37,166 nucleotides of DNA from Pseudomonadota bacterium (GTDB taxonomy: Bacteria > Pseudomonadota > Alphaproteobacteria > Rhizobiales > JAKPQE01). This document shows, one piece after another, positions 7,295 through 17,209 of the stretch. Under the pieces are notes generated by a model. It was not told where the DNA came from. It worked only from the letters and a program-made list of their open reading frames with translations, and did no database searches. Numbering within the stretch: position 1 is the stretch's first letter; the number at the start of each line of letters is the position of its first letter. The DNA is taken from NCBI GenBank assembly GCA_029572955.1, contig JAKPQE010000055.1, positions 1-37,166 of the forward strand, read 5' to 3'. The translations under genes and the position numbers were made by a program.

Positions 7295-7876
7295 TCATTG
7301 GGCGACGAGCCCGGCAAAACCCATGAAGGCGAGGGACAGGAAACCGGCCGTCAGAAAGGCGATCGGCGCGCCGGCGAAGGCCGCCGGCACGTCGGCAAGG
7401 CGCAGCCGCTCGCGCAGGCCGGCAAAGAGGACCATCACCACCGTGAAGCCGACCGCCGAGCCGAAGCCGTAGAGCATGCTCTCGACGAGGTCGTGATCCT
7501 CCTGGACATTGAGGAGCGCGACGCCGAGCACGGCGCAGTTCGTCGTGATCAGCGGCAGGTAGATGCCGAGCACCTGATGCAGCACCGGCGACACCTTCCG
7601 CACGGCGAGCTCGGTGAACTGCACGACCGCGGCGATGACGAGAATGAAGGTGAGGATCCTGAGATAGCCGAGGCCGAGCGGCGCCAGCACCAGATGCTCG
7701 AGCAGCCAGCCGGCGGTTGCCGCAACCGTCAGCACGAACGTCGTTGCAAAGCCCATTCCGACGGCGGCCGACAGTTTGTTGGACACGCCCATGAACGGGC
7801 AAAGGCCGAGGAACTTGACCAAGACCACGTTGTTGACCAACGCCGTTCCCAGCAAGATCACCAGATAATGTTCCAT
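7295..7876 (-). CDS. rnfA: Rnf complex membrane subunit RnfA
   Basis: This 193-residue membrane protein is homologous to RnfE and NqrE, with about six helices. [20 protein letters not shown] (Cys26) and [12 protein letters not shown] (Cys113) carry the paired cysteines expected to share an intramembrane Fe-S centre with RnfE. It is the first gene of rnfABCDGEH. The ATG at 7876 starts the conserved membrane helix, and upstream in-frame codons have no support. A sigma54 promoter at 7923-7937 and two NifA sites at 8008-8064 stand before it, so the operon should be switched on with nitrogen fixation rather than serving as the housekeeping Rsx system. Confidence 0.95.
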   Translation of the reverse strand: MEHYLVILLGTALVNNVVLVKFLGLCPFMGVSNKLSAAVGMGFATTFVLTVAATAGWLLEHLVLAPLGLGYLRILTFILVIAAVVQFTELAVRKVSPVLHQVLGIYLPLITTNCAVLGVALLNVQEDHDLVESMLYGFGSAVGFTVVMVLFAGLRERLRLADVPAAFAGAPIAFLTAGFLSLAFMGFAGLVAQ

Positions 7877-7922
7877 TCGCCCGACCGCTCCGTCGCCATC
7901 GCTCGCGTTCGCTGAACGTCGA

Positions 7923-7937
7923 GCATCAACCGTGCCA
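7923..7937 (-). promoter_or_regulatory. Sigma54 promoter of the rnf operon
   Basis: The minus-strand sequence TGGCACGGTTGATGC has GG and GC ten bases apart, as required for -24/-12 promoters. It lies 47 bases before the rnfA ATG. The -12 half is TGC rather than TTGC, so it may be slightly weaker than the others in this window. Confidence 0.85.
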
Positions 7938-8007
7938 GCGCCGGGAAATCTCTGCCGCATCACAAAAATCCGTTGAACTTCCGAGGCTTGTCGGAGCCGT
8001 CGAAGGT

Positions 8008-8023
8008 TGTCGGTGTTCTGACA
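8008..8023. promoter_or_regulatory. NifA upstream activator site 1 (rnfA/nifL)
   Basis: TGTCGGTGTTCTGACA fits TGT-N10-ACA exactly. It lies about 70-100 bases from both flanking -24/-12 promoters. Confidence 0.8.
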
Positions 8024-8048
8024 ACGGCGCGCCGCCGCCGCCGGCGAT

Positions 8049-8064
8049 TGTCGGAAAGCCGACA
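8049..8064. promoter_or_regulatory. NifA upstream activator site 2 (rnfA/nifL)
   Basis: TGTCGGAAAGCCGACA fits TGT-N10-ACA and has an extended perfect dyad, TGTCGG/CCGACA. Its centre is 41 bases (close to four helical turns) from that of site 1, so both would face the same side of the DNA. Confidence 0.85.
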
Positions 8065-8121
8065 GGCCCTTTGCCGCCATGCGGCGCGGATCGGCAAGGG
8101 TTCGCGCGATTTTCGCCATCG

Positions 8122-8136
8122 AGGCACGGTTCTTGC
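8122..8136 (+). promoter_or_regulatory. Sigma54 promoter of nifLA
   Basis: AGGCACGGTTCTTGC has GG-N10-GC with GGCAC and TTGC. It lies 41 bases before the nifL ATG. Together with the NifA sites it suggests that nifLA is itself under NifA (or another sigma54 activator such as NtrC). Confidence 0.85.
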
Positions 8137-8177
8137 GAGGTGTTTGTCCGGTTCACGACCATTGGCGGAGTCGCGCC

Positions 8178-9824
8178 ATGACAGACCGCAAGTACGGGGA
8201 AGACGGGCAGAGCACCACCGAAGCCCTCACGGCGGTGTTGACCTCGTTGCCCGAAGACCTGCCACCGGAGATCCGCCGCATCTTCGGCGAAGCGCTGTCG
8301 CCCCAGGACCATCACTTGCCGCCCCGCCTGTACCAGGAGGCTGTCGAAGCGATGTCGGTGGCGGTCTCGATCACCGATCGGGACGCCACGATCCTCTACG
8401 TCAATCCGGCCTTCGAGGCGCTCACCGGCTATGCCGCCGAGGAAGTCGTCGGCAAGAACGAGAGCCTGCTTTCCAACAAGCGCACGCCGCACGCCGTCTA
8501 TGTCGAGCTCTGGGAGGTGATCGGGAGCGGCAGGGTCTGGCAGGGGCGGCTGATCAACCGCAAGCGCGACGGCGACCTCTATCTCGCCGAGCTGTCGATC
8601 GTTCCGGTCAAGAACCGGGCCGGCGCCATCGGCTACTATCTCGGCCTGCATCGCGACATCACCGAGATGCATCACCTGCAGCGCAAGGTCGAGAACCAGA
8701 AGAACCTCATCGAGAGCATTCTCGACAGCGCGCCGGTGGCGATCGTCCTCATCGACCTGAAGGGCGCGGTGCTCGTCGGCAACCGCGCCTATCGCCGGCT
8801 CGCCGCCGACATGGCCGGCATCGAGCCGGCCGGCTATTTCATCGGGCAACTCCGCGCCCAGCTCGGCGGCGACCTCGTCGATGCCAGCGCCGAGGAACGT
8901 ACGTTCGCCGGCGCCGAGGTGCGCTGGCCGCAAGGCGGCGGCTGGGGCGGGCGCTGGTTCTCCTGTTCGAGCCAGTGGGTGCGCGAATTCGAGCTGTCCG
9001 CGGACACCTATTTCGAGACCAAGGTGCAGGACGCCATGCTCCTCGTCATCAGCGAGATCACCGGGCTGAAGCGCCAGTACGAGCAGACCCGCTTCATGGC
9101 CGTGCACTCGCAGATGACGGACCTCGAGATGCGTCTGACGACGCGCGAGATGATCGATGGCGCGCTCTATCAGCTGCAGGGCCCCTTGAACATCATCCAG
9201 GCGATGGCGGGCATGCTGCAGCGGCGCGACGGCGAGGACGCCCACTTGCTGCATGCCGTCGACGAGGCGATGTCGTCGGGCAACCGGGCGATGGAGCGAC
9301 TGCGCGTCTCGCTGCCGCCGCTGTCGCGCGAGGTGATGTCGCCGGTGAACCTCAATCAGGTCATCCGAGACGTGCTGGTGCTTTCGGCCGACCGGCTGTC
9401 GGCGAGCGGCATCGTCGTCGACTGGCAGCCCGATCGCGATCTGCCGCCGGTCTTCGGTCAGGAAAACCTGCTGCGGATCCTCATCAAGGTCTTCGTCGAC
9501 AACGCCATCACCGCGGTCGGCGAGCCGGGTGCCCGCAGCCGCGAGGTGCGGGTCTCGACCGCCGCCGACGAGGAATTCATCCAGCTCTGCGTGCGCGACG
9601 GCGGACCGGGCATCGACCGCGCCGCCCGTTCGAACGTCTTCGAGCCGTTCTATTCGGGCTGGACGCGGAGCCCGCGCTCGGCGGGCATGGGTCTTGCCAT
9701 CGCCCAGCAGATCCTCACCGAACTCGGCGGTGACGTCGAGATCGAGGTGACGCAGCCGCACGGCTCGGCGATCCGCATCTGGCTGCCGTCGTGCCGGGCA
9801 AGGAAAGGGGAGGCGTCGCGATGA
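8178..9824 (+). CDS. nifL: NifL, redox/fixed-nitrogen sensing anti-activator of NifA
   Basis: The 548-residue protein has the NifL plan. A first PAS domain (about 52-165) carries [20 protein letters not shown] and [10 protein letters not shown], as in the FAD-binding PAS of Azotobacter NifL, and ends [17 protein letters not shown] second PAS (about 175-300) follows, then a linker helix region, then a GHKL ATPase domain with N-box Asp441-Asn442, G1 DGGPG (474-478) and G2 GMGLA (503-507). At the place of the kinase His-box the sequence is [10 protein letters not shown], with Tyr331 and no His, so phosphotransfer is not expected. NifL works by binding and silencing NifA when oxygen or fixed nitrogen is present. 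It overlaps nifA by four bases (ATGA), which supports stoichiometric synthesis. A generic PAS histidine kinase is the alternative but fits less well. Confidence 0.9.
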   Translation: MTDRKYGEDGQSTTEALTAVLTSLPEDLPPEIRRIFGEALSPQDHHLPPRLYQEAVEAMSVAVSITDRDATILYVNPAFEALTGYAAEEVVGKNESLLSNKRTPHAVYVELWEVIGSGRVWQGRLINRKRDGDLYLAELSIVPVKNRAGAIGYYLGLHRDITEMHHLQRKVENQKNLIESILDSAPVAIVLIDLKGAVLVGNRAYRRLAADMAGIEPAGYFIGQLRAQLGGDLVDASAEERTFAGAEVRWPQGGGWGGRWFSCSSQWVREFELSADTYFETKVQDAMLLVISEITGLKRQYEQTRFMAVHSQMTDLEMRLTTREMIDGALYQLQGPLNIIQAMAGMLQRRDGEDAHLLHAVDEAMSSGNRAMERLRVSLPPLSREVMSPVNLNQVIRDVLVLSADRLSASGIVVDWQPDRDLPPVFGQENLLRILIKVFVDNAITAVGEPGARSREVRVSTAADEEFIQLCVRDGGPGIDRAARSNVFEPFYSGWTRSPRSAGMGLAIAQQILTELGGDVEIEVTQPHGSAIRIWLPSCRARKGEASR

Positions 9825-11449
9825 ACAATGTCCCCGACGATTTCGGCACCAGCCGCATCTGTCCGCGGCCGGTGTTCTGCGCCTTCTACAAGCAGGAGCT
9901 AGAGACGCTCTACCGGGTCAGCCGGGTGCTCGGCCGGTCGCTCGACCTGCAGCGGACGACGCACGAGGTGCTCGAACTGCTGCACGAGGAGGGTCACCTC
10001 CACTACGGCATGATCTGCCTCGTCAACGACCAGACCGGCGAGCTGCAGACGGTCGACGTCCATGGCGGCGCGTCGCCCGGCGCCGCCTATCGCTCCGGCG
10101 AGGGTATCGTCGGCGCGGTCCTTGCCGCGCGCGACAGGATCATCGTGCCGCGCATCGCCGACGAGCCGCGCTTTCTCGACCGGCTCGGGGTCTACGATCC
10201 CGACTTGCCGTTCATCGGCGTGCCGATCTTCTACGGTGCCGAGGAGACCCTCGGCGTCCTCGCCGCCCAGCCGGCCATCGGCGAGCGGTTCCTCGAGGAT
10301 CACGCCAAGCTGCTCGAAATGATCGCCTCGCTCATCGCCCAGACGCTGCACCTGTCCAATTCGGTCGAGCAGGAACAGTCGCAGCTGCGCTCCGAGCGCG
10401 ACCGGCTGCGCCGCCACGTCAAGCAGCAGCACGGGTTCGACCGCATCGTCGGCGACACGCCGGCCATGCGCATCGTCTTCGACCAGGTCCGCGTCGTCGC
10501 CAAGTGGAACACGACCGTCCTCATTCGCGGCGAGTCGGGTACCGGCAAGGAACTCGTCGCCAACGCCATCCACTACAACTCGCCGCGCTCGAGCGCGCCG
10601 TTCCTGAAGCTCAACTGCGCCGCGCTACCCGACAACCTGCTCGAGTCCGAGCTGTTCGGGCATGAGAAGGGCGCGTTCACCGGCGCTGCGGCGATGCGCA
10701 AGGGCCGCTTCGAACAGGCCGACGGCGGCACGCTCTTCCTCGACGAGATCGGCGAGATCTCGCCGGCCTTCCAGTCGAAGCTGCTGCGCGTTCTGCAGGA
10801 GGGCGAATTCGAGCGGGTCGGCGGCAACCGCACCCTCAAGGTCGACGTGCGGATCATCGCGGCGACCAACAAGGACCTCGAGGCTGCGGTGGTGAGCGGT
10901 TCTTTCCGCGAGGACCTCTACTACCGGCTCAACGTCATGGCGATCCACATGCCGGCATTGCGCGAGCGGATCGACGACATTCCCGAACTCGCGCGCTTCC
11001 TCGTCGGTCAGGTGGCGGCCAAGCAGGGCCGGGACGTCGTGCTCACCGACAGCGCCATCCGGCTGCTGATGCGCCACAGCTGGCCCGGCAACGTGCGCGA
11101 GCTCGCCAACTGCATCGAGCGGGCCGCGATCATGAGTCAGGACGGCACGATCGATCGCGACGCCGTGGTGCTCTCCGGCATCCAGGACAAAGGGGCGGGC
11201 GCAACCGCGCCGCGACCCCTCGCAGCGGCGCCGGCAAGATCGCCAGAGCCCGGCGAGCCGATGCCGCCAAGGCCGGCGGTCGTCCCGGGCGGCGGTGCGG
11301 ATGCCGAGGCCGACGAGCGCGAGCGGATCATCGCGGCGCTCGAGGAGGCCGGCTGGGTCCAGGCCAAGGCGGCGCGGCTGCTCGACATGACGCCGCGCCA
11401 GATCGCCTACCGGGTGAAGATCCTCGACATCAAGATGCGCCGGATCTGA
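9821..11449 (+). CDS. nifA: NifA, sigma54-dependent activator of nif genes
   Basis: This 542-residue enhancer-binding protein has an N-terminal GAF domain (about 28-180), an AAA+ domain with Walker A GESGTGKE (237-244), the sigma54-contact GAFTGA (284-289) and Walker B LFLDEI (305-310), and a C-terminal helix-turn-helix (about 511-535, [20 protein letters not shown] region). Oxygen-sensitive NifA proteins of most alphaproteobacteria carry C-x11-C at the end of the AAA+ domain and C-x4-C in the linker. Here Cys431 is present but residue 443 is Thr, and the linker (about 445-500, Ala/Pro-rich) has no Cys. This matches the NifL-controlled class. A strong intrinsic terminator follows. Confidence 0.96.
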   Translation: MNNVPDDFGTSRICPRPVFCAFYKQELETLYRVSRVLGRSLDLQRTTHEVLELLHEEGHLHYGMICLVNDQTGELQTVDVHGGASPGAAYRSGEGIVGAVLAARDRIIVPRIADEPRFLDRLGVYDPDLPFIGVPIFYGAEETLGVLAAQPAIGERFLEDHAKLLEMIASLIAQTLHLSNSVEQEQSQLRSERDRLRRHVKQQHGFDRIVGDTPAMRIVFDQVRVVAKWNTTVLIRGESGTGKELVANAIHYNSPRSSAPFLKLNCAALPDNLLESELFGHEKGAFTGAAAMRKGRFEQADGGTLFLDEIGEISPAFQSKLLRVLQEGEFERVGGNRTLKVDVRIIAATNKDLEAAVVSGSFREDLYYRLNVMAIHMPALRERIDDIPELARFLVGQVAAKQGRDVVLTDSAIRLLMRHSWPGNVRELANCIERAAIMSQDGTIDRDAVVLSGIQDKGAGATAPRPLAAAPARSPEPGEPMPPRPAVVPGGGADAEADERERIIAALEEAGWVQAKAARLLDMTPRQIAYRVKILDIKMRRI

Positions 11450-11471
11450 ACGGCGGATCGAAAGGCGGTCG

Positions 11472-11509
11472 AAAACGGCCGGTGCGGAGCGACCCGCGCC
11501 GGCCGTTTT
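11472..11509 (+). terminator. Intrinsic terminator after nifA
   Basis: AAAACGGCCGG (11472-11482) and CCGGCCGTTTT (11499-11509) are perfect 11-base arms around a 16-base loop that can pair further. The T-run ends the right arm. It lies 22 bases after the nifA stop and would insulate nifB, which has its own promoter. Confidence 0.8.
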
Positions 11510-11535
11510 GTCGTCGGCCGCAGGACGCCGGCGAT

Positions 11536-11551
11536 TGTCGCGAACGGCACA
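11536..11551. promoter_or_regulatory. NifA upstream activator site 1 (nifB)
   Basis: TGTCGCGAACGGCACA fits TGT-N10-ACA and lies about 100 bases before the nifB -24 element. Confidence 0.75.
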
Positions 11552-11569
11552 ATCGGCGCGCCGCGCCAT

Positions 11570-11585
11570 TGTCGGGTTTGTCACA
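11570..11585. promoter_or_regulatory. NifA upstream activator site 2 (nifB)
   Basis: TGTCGGGTTTGTCACA fits TGT-N10-ACA. An AT-rich tract (about 11605-11635) lies between it and the promoter and could bend to bring NifA to sigma54 polymerase. Confidence 0.75.
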
Positions 11586-11650
11586 GCCGCCGCCCGCCTG
11601 TCATGTCGAAAAATATCATGAAAACAGAATGTTATTCGGAAATCGCGGTT

Positions 11651-11665
11651 TGGCACGGCGGTTGC
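11651..11665 (+). promoter_or_regulatory. Sigma54 promoter of the nifB operon
   Basis: TGGCACGGCGGTTGC is a near-consensus -24/-12 element (GG-N10-GC), 71 bases before the nifB ATG. It should drive nifB through nifQ. Confidence 0.92.
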
Positions 11666-11736
11666 TGAAGGGCAGATCGGGATCAACGATCGGGCCGTTG
11701 CCGGGCAGCGCCCGGCGCCAACAGGGGAGCCGCGGC

Positions 11737-13212
11737 ATGGAACTCAAGGTTCTCGGACCGGCCAAACCGGCCGCCGGCGGATGCGCGAAGGGCTCGTGCG
11801 GTTCGACCGCCGACCAGATGGCGCATCTGCCCGAAGCGATCCGCGATCGGGTGAAGAACCACCCCTGCTATTCGGAAGAGGCGCATCACCACTATGCCCG
11901 CATGCACGTCGCCGTGGCGCCGGCCTGCAACATCCAGTGCAATTACTGCAACCGCAAATACGACTGCGCCAACGAGAGCCGTCCCGGCGTCGTCTCGGAA
12001 CTCCTGACGCCCGATCAGGCGGTCAGGAAGACCCTCGCCGTCGCCGCGGCGATCCCGCAGATGTCGGTGCTCGGCATCGCCGGCCCGGGCGATCCGCTGG
12101 CCAATCCGGCGCGCACCTTCGAGACCTTCCGCCAGCTCTCGGAAACCGCGCCCGACATCAAGCTCTGCGTGTCGACCAACGGCCTCTCGGTGCCCGAGCA
12201 TGTCGACGAGCTCGTTCGCCACAACATCGACCACGTCACGATCACCATCAACTGCGTCGACCCGGAGGTCGGGGCCCGCATCTATCCGTGGATCTTCTGG
12301 AAGAACCGCCGCATCCGCGGCCGCAAGGCGGCCGAGATCCTGATCGAGCAGCAGCAGCGCGGGCTCGAGATGCTGGTCGCGCGCGGTGTCCTCGTGAAGG
12401 TCAATTCGGTGATGATCCCCGGCGTCAACGACGAACACCTCCCGGAGGTGAGCCGGGTGGTCAAGGAGAAGGGCGCGTTCCTGCACAACGTCATGCCGCT
12501 GATCGCCGAGGCCGAGCACGGCACCTATTACGGCGTCATGGGCCAGCGCGGCCCGACCCAGGCCGAGCTGACGGCGCTGCAGGATGCCTGTGGCGACATG
12601 AACATGATGCGCCACTGCCGCCAGTGCCGGGCCGATGCCGTCGGCCTGCTCGGCGAGGACCGCGGCCAGGAATTCACCATGGCCAGGATCGACGCCATGG
12701 CGATCGACTACGCCGCCGCGATGGAAAGGCGGGCAGCGATCCACGCGGCGATCGAGGCGGCGCGCGAGGACGGCCGGGCGCAACAGGCAGCCATGACCGC
12801 GCCGGCAGCTGTGCCGGCCGGGACGCGGCCGGTGCTGATCGCCGTCGCCAGCGCCGGGCAGGGGCTCGTCAACCAGCATTTCGGCCACGCCAGGGAATTC
12901 CTCGTCTACGAGGCCGGTCCGGCGGGCGTGCGCTTCGTCGGCCATCGCAAGACCGACCAGTACTGTGTCGGCAGTTCGACCTGCGGCGACGCCGGGACGG
13001 CGCTCGAGCGCACCATCCGGGCGCTTGCCGGCTGCGAGGTCGTGCTCTGTTCCAAGATCGGCATCGAGCCGTGGGGCGCCCTCGAGGCGGCCGGCATCCA
13101 GCCGAACGGCGAGCACGCCATGGAGCCGGTCGAGGCGGCCGCCGCCGCCGTCTATCGCGAAATGTTCGAGGCCGGCGCGCTCGACGCCGCGCCCGCCGCG
13201 CAGATCGCCTGA
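11737..13212 (+). CDS. nifB: NifB, radical SAM FeMo-cofactor core synthase with NifX-like C-terminal domain
   Basis: This 491-residue enzyme makes NifB-co, the 8Fe core with central carbide, from two [4Fe-4S] clusters and S-adenosylmethionine. The radical-SAM motif is Cys64-x3-Cys68-x2-Cys71 (CNIQCNYC). IAGPGDPLANPARTFETF, VSTNGL and the later HCRQCRADAVG segment are standard for NifB. A NifX/NafY-like domain (about 355-470, QHFGHAREFLVYEAG) follows, as in the full-length two-domain form. The ATG at 11737 has AGGGGAG upstream; longer in-frame starts would lie before the promoter. It is first in an operon with fdxN 10 bases downstream. Confidence 0.97.
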   Translation: MELKVLGPAKPAAGGCAKGSCGSTADQMAHLPEAIRDRVKNHPCYSEEAHHHYARMHVAVAPACNIQCNYCNRKYDCANESRPGVVSELLTPDQAVRKTLAVAAAIPQMSVLGIAGPGDPLANPARTFETFRQLSETAPDIKLCVSTNGLSVPEHVDELVRHNIDHVTITINCVDPEVGARIYPWIFWKNRRIRGRKAAEILIEQQQRGLEMLVARGVLVKVNSVMIPGVNDEHLPEVSRVVKEKGAFLHNVMPLIAEAEHGTYYGVMGQRGPTQAELTALQDACGDMNMMRHCRQCRADAVGLLGEDRGQEFTMARIDAMAIDYAAAMERRAAIHAAIEAAREDGRAQQAAMTAPAAVPAGTRPVLIAVASAGQGLVNQHFGHAREFLVYEAGPAGVRFVGHRKTDQYCVGSSTCGDAGTALERTIRALAGCEVVLCSKIGIEPWGALEAAGIQPNGEHAMEPVEAAAAAVYREMFEAGALDAAPAAQIA

Positions 13213-13222
13213 GGAGGCGGCC

Positions 13223-13498
13223 ATGGCCTATTCCATCACCAGCCTCTGCGTGAACTGCTTTGCCTGCATGGACGTCTGCCCGAGCCGGGCGATCGCCGAG
13301 GCAAAGCCGCATTTCGTCGTCGATGCCAGGACCTGCACGCATTGCGAGGGCGACTACGCCGACGCGCAATGCGCCAGCATCTGCCCGGTCGAAGGGGCGA
13401 TCCTCGACCCCGACGGCCTTGCCGCCAATCCGCCTGGTTCGCTGACCGGCATTCCGCCGGAGCGGCTGCTGGCGCTTGCCGCCTGCAGCCCGGCCTGA
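13223..13498 (+). CDS. fdxN: FdxN, nif-specific 2[4Fe-4S] ferredoxin
   Basis: This 91-residue ferredoxin has a first motif CVNCFACMDVCPSRAI and a second motif CTHCEGDYADAQCASICPVEGAIL, where the loop between the second and third cysteines is longer, as in FdxN and Allochromatium-type ferredoxins. A 25-residue tail, PGSLTGIPPERLLALAACSPA, follows. FdxN is known to support NifB-co formation and to donate electrons to nitrogenase in other diazotrophs. GGAGG lies just before the ATG, which comes 10 bases after nifB, so the two are co-transcribed. It is a likely electron acceptor from the Rnf complex. Confidence 0.93.
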   Translation: MAYSITSLCVNCFACMDVCPSRAIAEAKPHFVVDARTCTHCEGDYADAQCASICPVEGAILDPDGLAANPPGSLTGIPPERLLALAACSPA

Positions 13499-13508
13499 GG
13501 ACGTGACG

Positions 13509-15127
<1,619 letters not shown>

Positions 15128-15180
15128 TCGCCGGCGACGAAGGCTCCGCGCTCCAGACGACCAAACAACGGACGAGGCTC

Positions 15181-15543
15181 ATGCCCAAGATCATTTTCCA
15201 GCATCCCGACTACGACGAGATCGAGATCTACGCGCCGGCCGGCAGCCACCGCAAGACCGTGCTGTCGCTGGCCAAGGAATACAAGGTGCCGATCAATTTC
15301 GATTGCGGCGACGGCGAATGCGGCACCTGCGTGATCCGCGTCACCGACCTTGCCGGCGGTCCGACCCACATGGGCACGCACATGACCGACAAGGAGAAGA
15401 CCGTGCTGCGCGAGATCGGCAAGCTCAGCAAGGACGAACTCGAGAAGGTGGTGGTCAACGACATGCCGAGCGCCTGGCGCCTGGCCTGCCAGATGATCGT
15501 GCGCGACGAGGACATCCGCATCACCTACGAGAGGCGGGCGTGA
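15181..15543 (+). CDS. [2Fe-2S] ferredoxin of the Shethna protein II (FeSII) type
   Basis: This 120-residue ferredoxin has ligands Cys42, Cys47, Cys50 and Cys103. Between the last two lies an insertion of about 40 residues, HMTDKEKTVLREIGKLSKDE and onward, ending in the RLACQMIVRDEDIRI strand. From memory, Azotobacter FeSII has the same plan (LTDKERNVLKSVGKLPK..., YRLACQTIVTDEDL) and the same length, about 122 residues. FeSII binds nitrogenase proteins when oxidised and gives conformational protection against O2. A related ferredoxin of the R. capsulatus FdV type is the alternative. The nifQ start overlaps its stop (GTGA). Confidence 0.82.
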   Translation: MPKIIFQHPDYDEIEIYAPAGSHRKTVLSLAKEYKVPINFDCGDGECGTCVIRVTDLAGGPTHMGTHMTDKEKTVLREIGKLSKDELEKVVVNDMPSAWRLACQMIVRDEDIRITYERRA

Positions 15544-16136
15544 CCGTCCCCGAAACCGCCATTGCCGCCGACGGACTCGACCTGCATCAGGCGCTTTTCA
15601 GGCGCCTGATGCGGGCCGCCCGCGGCGGTCTCAACGAGGTCTTCGTCGGCCAGATGCTGGCGAGCTGGATGGCCGGGCGCGGCGTCCTGCCGGCGAGGAT
15701 GGGGCTCGACGAGGCGCGGTTTCGGGAGATGATCGACTGGCATTTCCCGGGTCTGTCCGGTGCCGGGGAGATTCGCGAAGGCGAAGCGGTCGACGGACGC
15801 TTCGAGGAACTCGACGATGTCCGCGGCCTTCTTCTGCAGCACCGGGCCCAGCGCTCGCGATCGGAGATCTGGGTGGCCGACATCGTTGCCGTCGGCTGCA
15901 TGGGCAGCGACCATCTCTGGTCGGATCTCGGGCTGTTTTCGCGCGCCGACCTCAGCGCCCTGATGGCGCTCAATTTCCCGACGCTGGCCGCCGCCAACGA
16001 CCGCAACATGAAATGGAAGCGGTTCATCTACAAACAGCTCTGCGAGGCCGAGGGCATGCGCGCCTGCCGGGCGCCGAGCTGCGAGGTCTGTGCCGATTAT
16101 CGCGACTGCTTCATGCCGGCCGAGGCCGAGCGCTGA
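15540..16136 (+). CDS. nifQ: NifQ, molybdenum donor for FeMo-cofactor synthesis
   Basis: This 198-residue protein ends with the NifQ cysteine motif Cys176-x4-Cys181-x2-Cys184-x5-Cys190 (CRAPSCEVCADYRDC), which holds the Mo-Fe-S cluster. DHLWSDLGLFSRADLSALM and FPTLAAANDRNMKWKRFIYKQLCE are also family-like. The start is a GTG at 15540 that overlaps the preceding stop as GTGA, so translation is probably coupled. NifQ passes Mo to NifEN/NifH during cofactor maturation. Its last 40 bases overlap the end of apbE on the other strand, so the two operons collide tail to tail. Confidence 0.95.
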   Translation: MTVPETAIAADGLDLHQALFRRLMRAARGGLNEVFVGQMLASWMAGRGVLPARMGLDEARFREMIDWHFPGLSGAGEIREGEAVDGRFEELDDVRGLLLQHRAQRSRSEIWVADIVAVGCMGSDHLWSDLGLFSRADLSALMALNFPTLAAANDRNMKWKRFIYKQLCEAEGMRACRAPSCEVCADYRDCFMPAEAER

Positions 16137-17209
16137 GGCGCCGCCGCGCCGCCGGCCAGAGAGGCGTCCGGCACGACGATCCGGTGTTCCCGGCCATCCT
16201 CTATTCTCAGCCGCGCCCGCATGTCCGGCGTCATGTAGAACGTGCCGTCGCCATCGACCAGAACCGCGTAGCGCAGGCCCATCCCCGCCGCGACGGCCGG
16301 CCATTCGGCCGGGCCGGCGACCGACAGCGCGGTCGCCGCGGCATCGGCGAGCGCGCCGTCCTCGGCGATAACGCTGGCCGAGACGATGTCGCGCACCGGC
16401 CGGCCGGTCCGCGCATCGAGGATGTGGGAATAGACGACGCCTTCGTGTTCGAGGAAGCGGTTGTAGTTGCCCGAGGTGTGCAGCGCCTCGCCCGGCGCGA
16501 GCTCGACCGAGGCGATGACGCCCCAGCCGCGCGGGTCGCGGATCGCGACGCGCCAGGGGCGGTTGCCGTGGCGGCCGATCACCTTGACGCCGCCGCCGGC
16601 GTTGAGGACGGCATCGGCGATGCCGGCGGCCTCGAGTTGCGTGGCCGCCCAGTCCAGTGCCGCGCCCTTGGCAAAGCCGCCGAAATCGAGGCGGACGGCG
16701 GCATTGCGCGACGATACGGTGGCGCCGTCGATGTCGATGTCGGCCATCGTGGGCGCCCTCGCGACCCAGGCGGCGATCGCCGTGGCGGCGGGTGGCGCGC
16801 CGTGCGGCAGGTCGTCGGCATGGAAACCCCAGAGACCGACGAGGCCGCCGATCGCCGGGTTGAAGAGGCCGCCGCTGCGTTCTTCGAAATCCTTCGCCTG
16901 GCGTATGGCGCCAAGCAGCAGCGGCGAGACGGCCATCGCCCGGCCGCCGGCGAAGGCCGCGTTGAGATCGCCGAGCTCGCCCGGTTTCCAGGCGTGCCAG
17001 TCGCGATGCATGCGGGAAAAGCCGGCGGCGATCTTCTCGAGCGCCGGCTCGGCCTTCTGCCGGTCGTGTTCGGCGACGACGATCTCGGTCAGCGTGCCGA
17101 AGACGTAGAGCGTGGTGCGATAGTCCGCGTCCTCGCGGTCGCAGCCGGCGAGAACGGCGGCGAGGGCCACCGTGAGGACGGCAAGAGAGGCGGGCCGGCG
17201 CGCCGTCAT
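16097..17209 (-). CDS. apbE: ApbE-family FAD:protein FMN transferase (lipoprotein)
   Basis: This 370-residue protein has a lipoprotein signal, LAVLTVALAAVLAGC, with Cys23 in the lipobox LAGC, so it is exported and membrane-anchored. ApbE motifs are LDFGGFAKGAALD (about 174-186), LNAGGGVKVIG (202-212), HTSGNYNRF (244-252), HILDARTGRPV (262-272) and ADAAATALSV (288-297). It attaches FMN from FAD to Thr/Ser residues, and RnfG and RnfD in this window are natural targets. Its ATG overlaps the rseC stop by four bases. It ends inside the nifQ reading frame on the opposite strand. It is the last gene of the SIR2-like operon. Confidence 0.94.
   Translation of the reverse strand: MTARRPASLAVLTVALAAVLAGCDREDADYRTTLYVFGTLTEIVVAEHDRQKAEPALEKIAAGFSRMHRDWHAWKPGELGDLNAAFAGGRAMAVSPLLLGAIRQAKDFEERSGGLFNPAIGGLVGLWGFHADDLPHGAPPAATAIAAWVARAPTMADIDIDGATVSSRNAAVRLDFGGFAKGAALDWAATQLEAAGIADAVLNAGGGVKVIGRHGNRPWRVAIRDPRGWGVIASVELAPGEALHTSGNYNRFLEHEGVVYSHILDARTGRPVRDIVSASVIAEDGALADAAATALSVAGPAEWPAVAAGMGLRYAVLVDGDGTFYMTPDMRARLRIEDGREHRIVVPDASLAGGAAAPQRSASAGMKQSR

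Larger units (their letters stand above)
7877..8177. other. rnfA-nifL divergent control region (301 bases)
   Basis: This gap holds no gene. From left to right it contains the rnfA leader, a leftward sigma54 promoter (7923-7937), an AT-richer tract around 7960-7980, two NifA-type sites (8008-8023 and 8049-8064), a rightward sigma54 promoter (8122-8136) and the nifL ribosome site (GGCGGAG at 8164-8170). The two activator sites lie between the promoters, so bound NifA could serve both sides. Confidence 0.8.

Noticed and set aside
7877-8177. A small RNA gene in the rnfA-nifL gap
   Set aside because: No independent promoter and terminator pair; the space is fully used by the two promoters and NifA sites.
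11482-11736. Extended N-terminus for NifB from an upstream in-frame codon
   Set aside because: It would include the NifA sites and the sigma54 promoter and has no NifB-like sequence.
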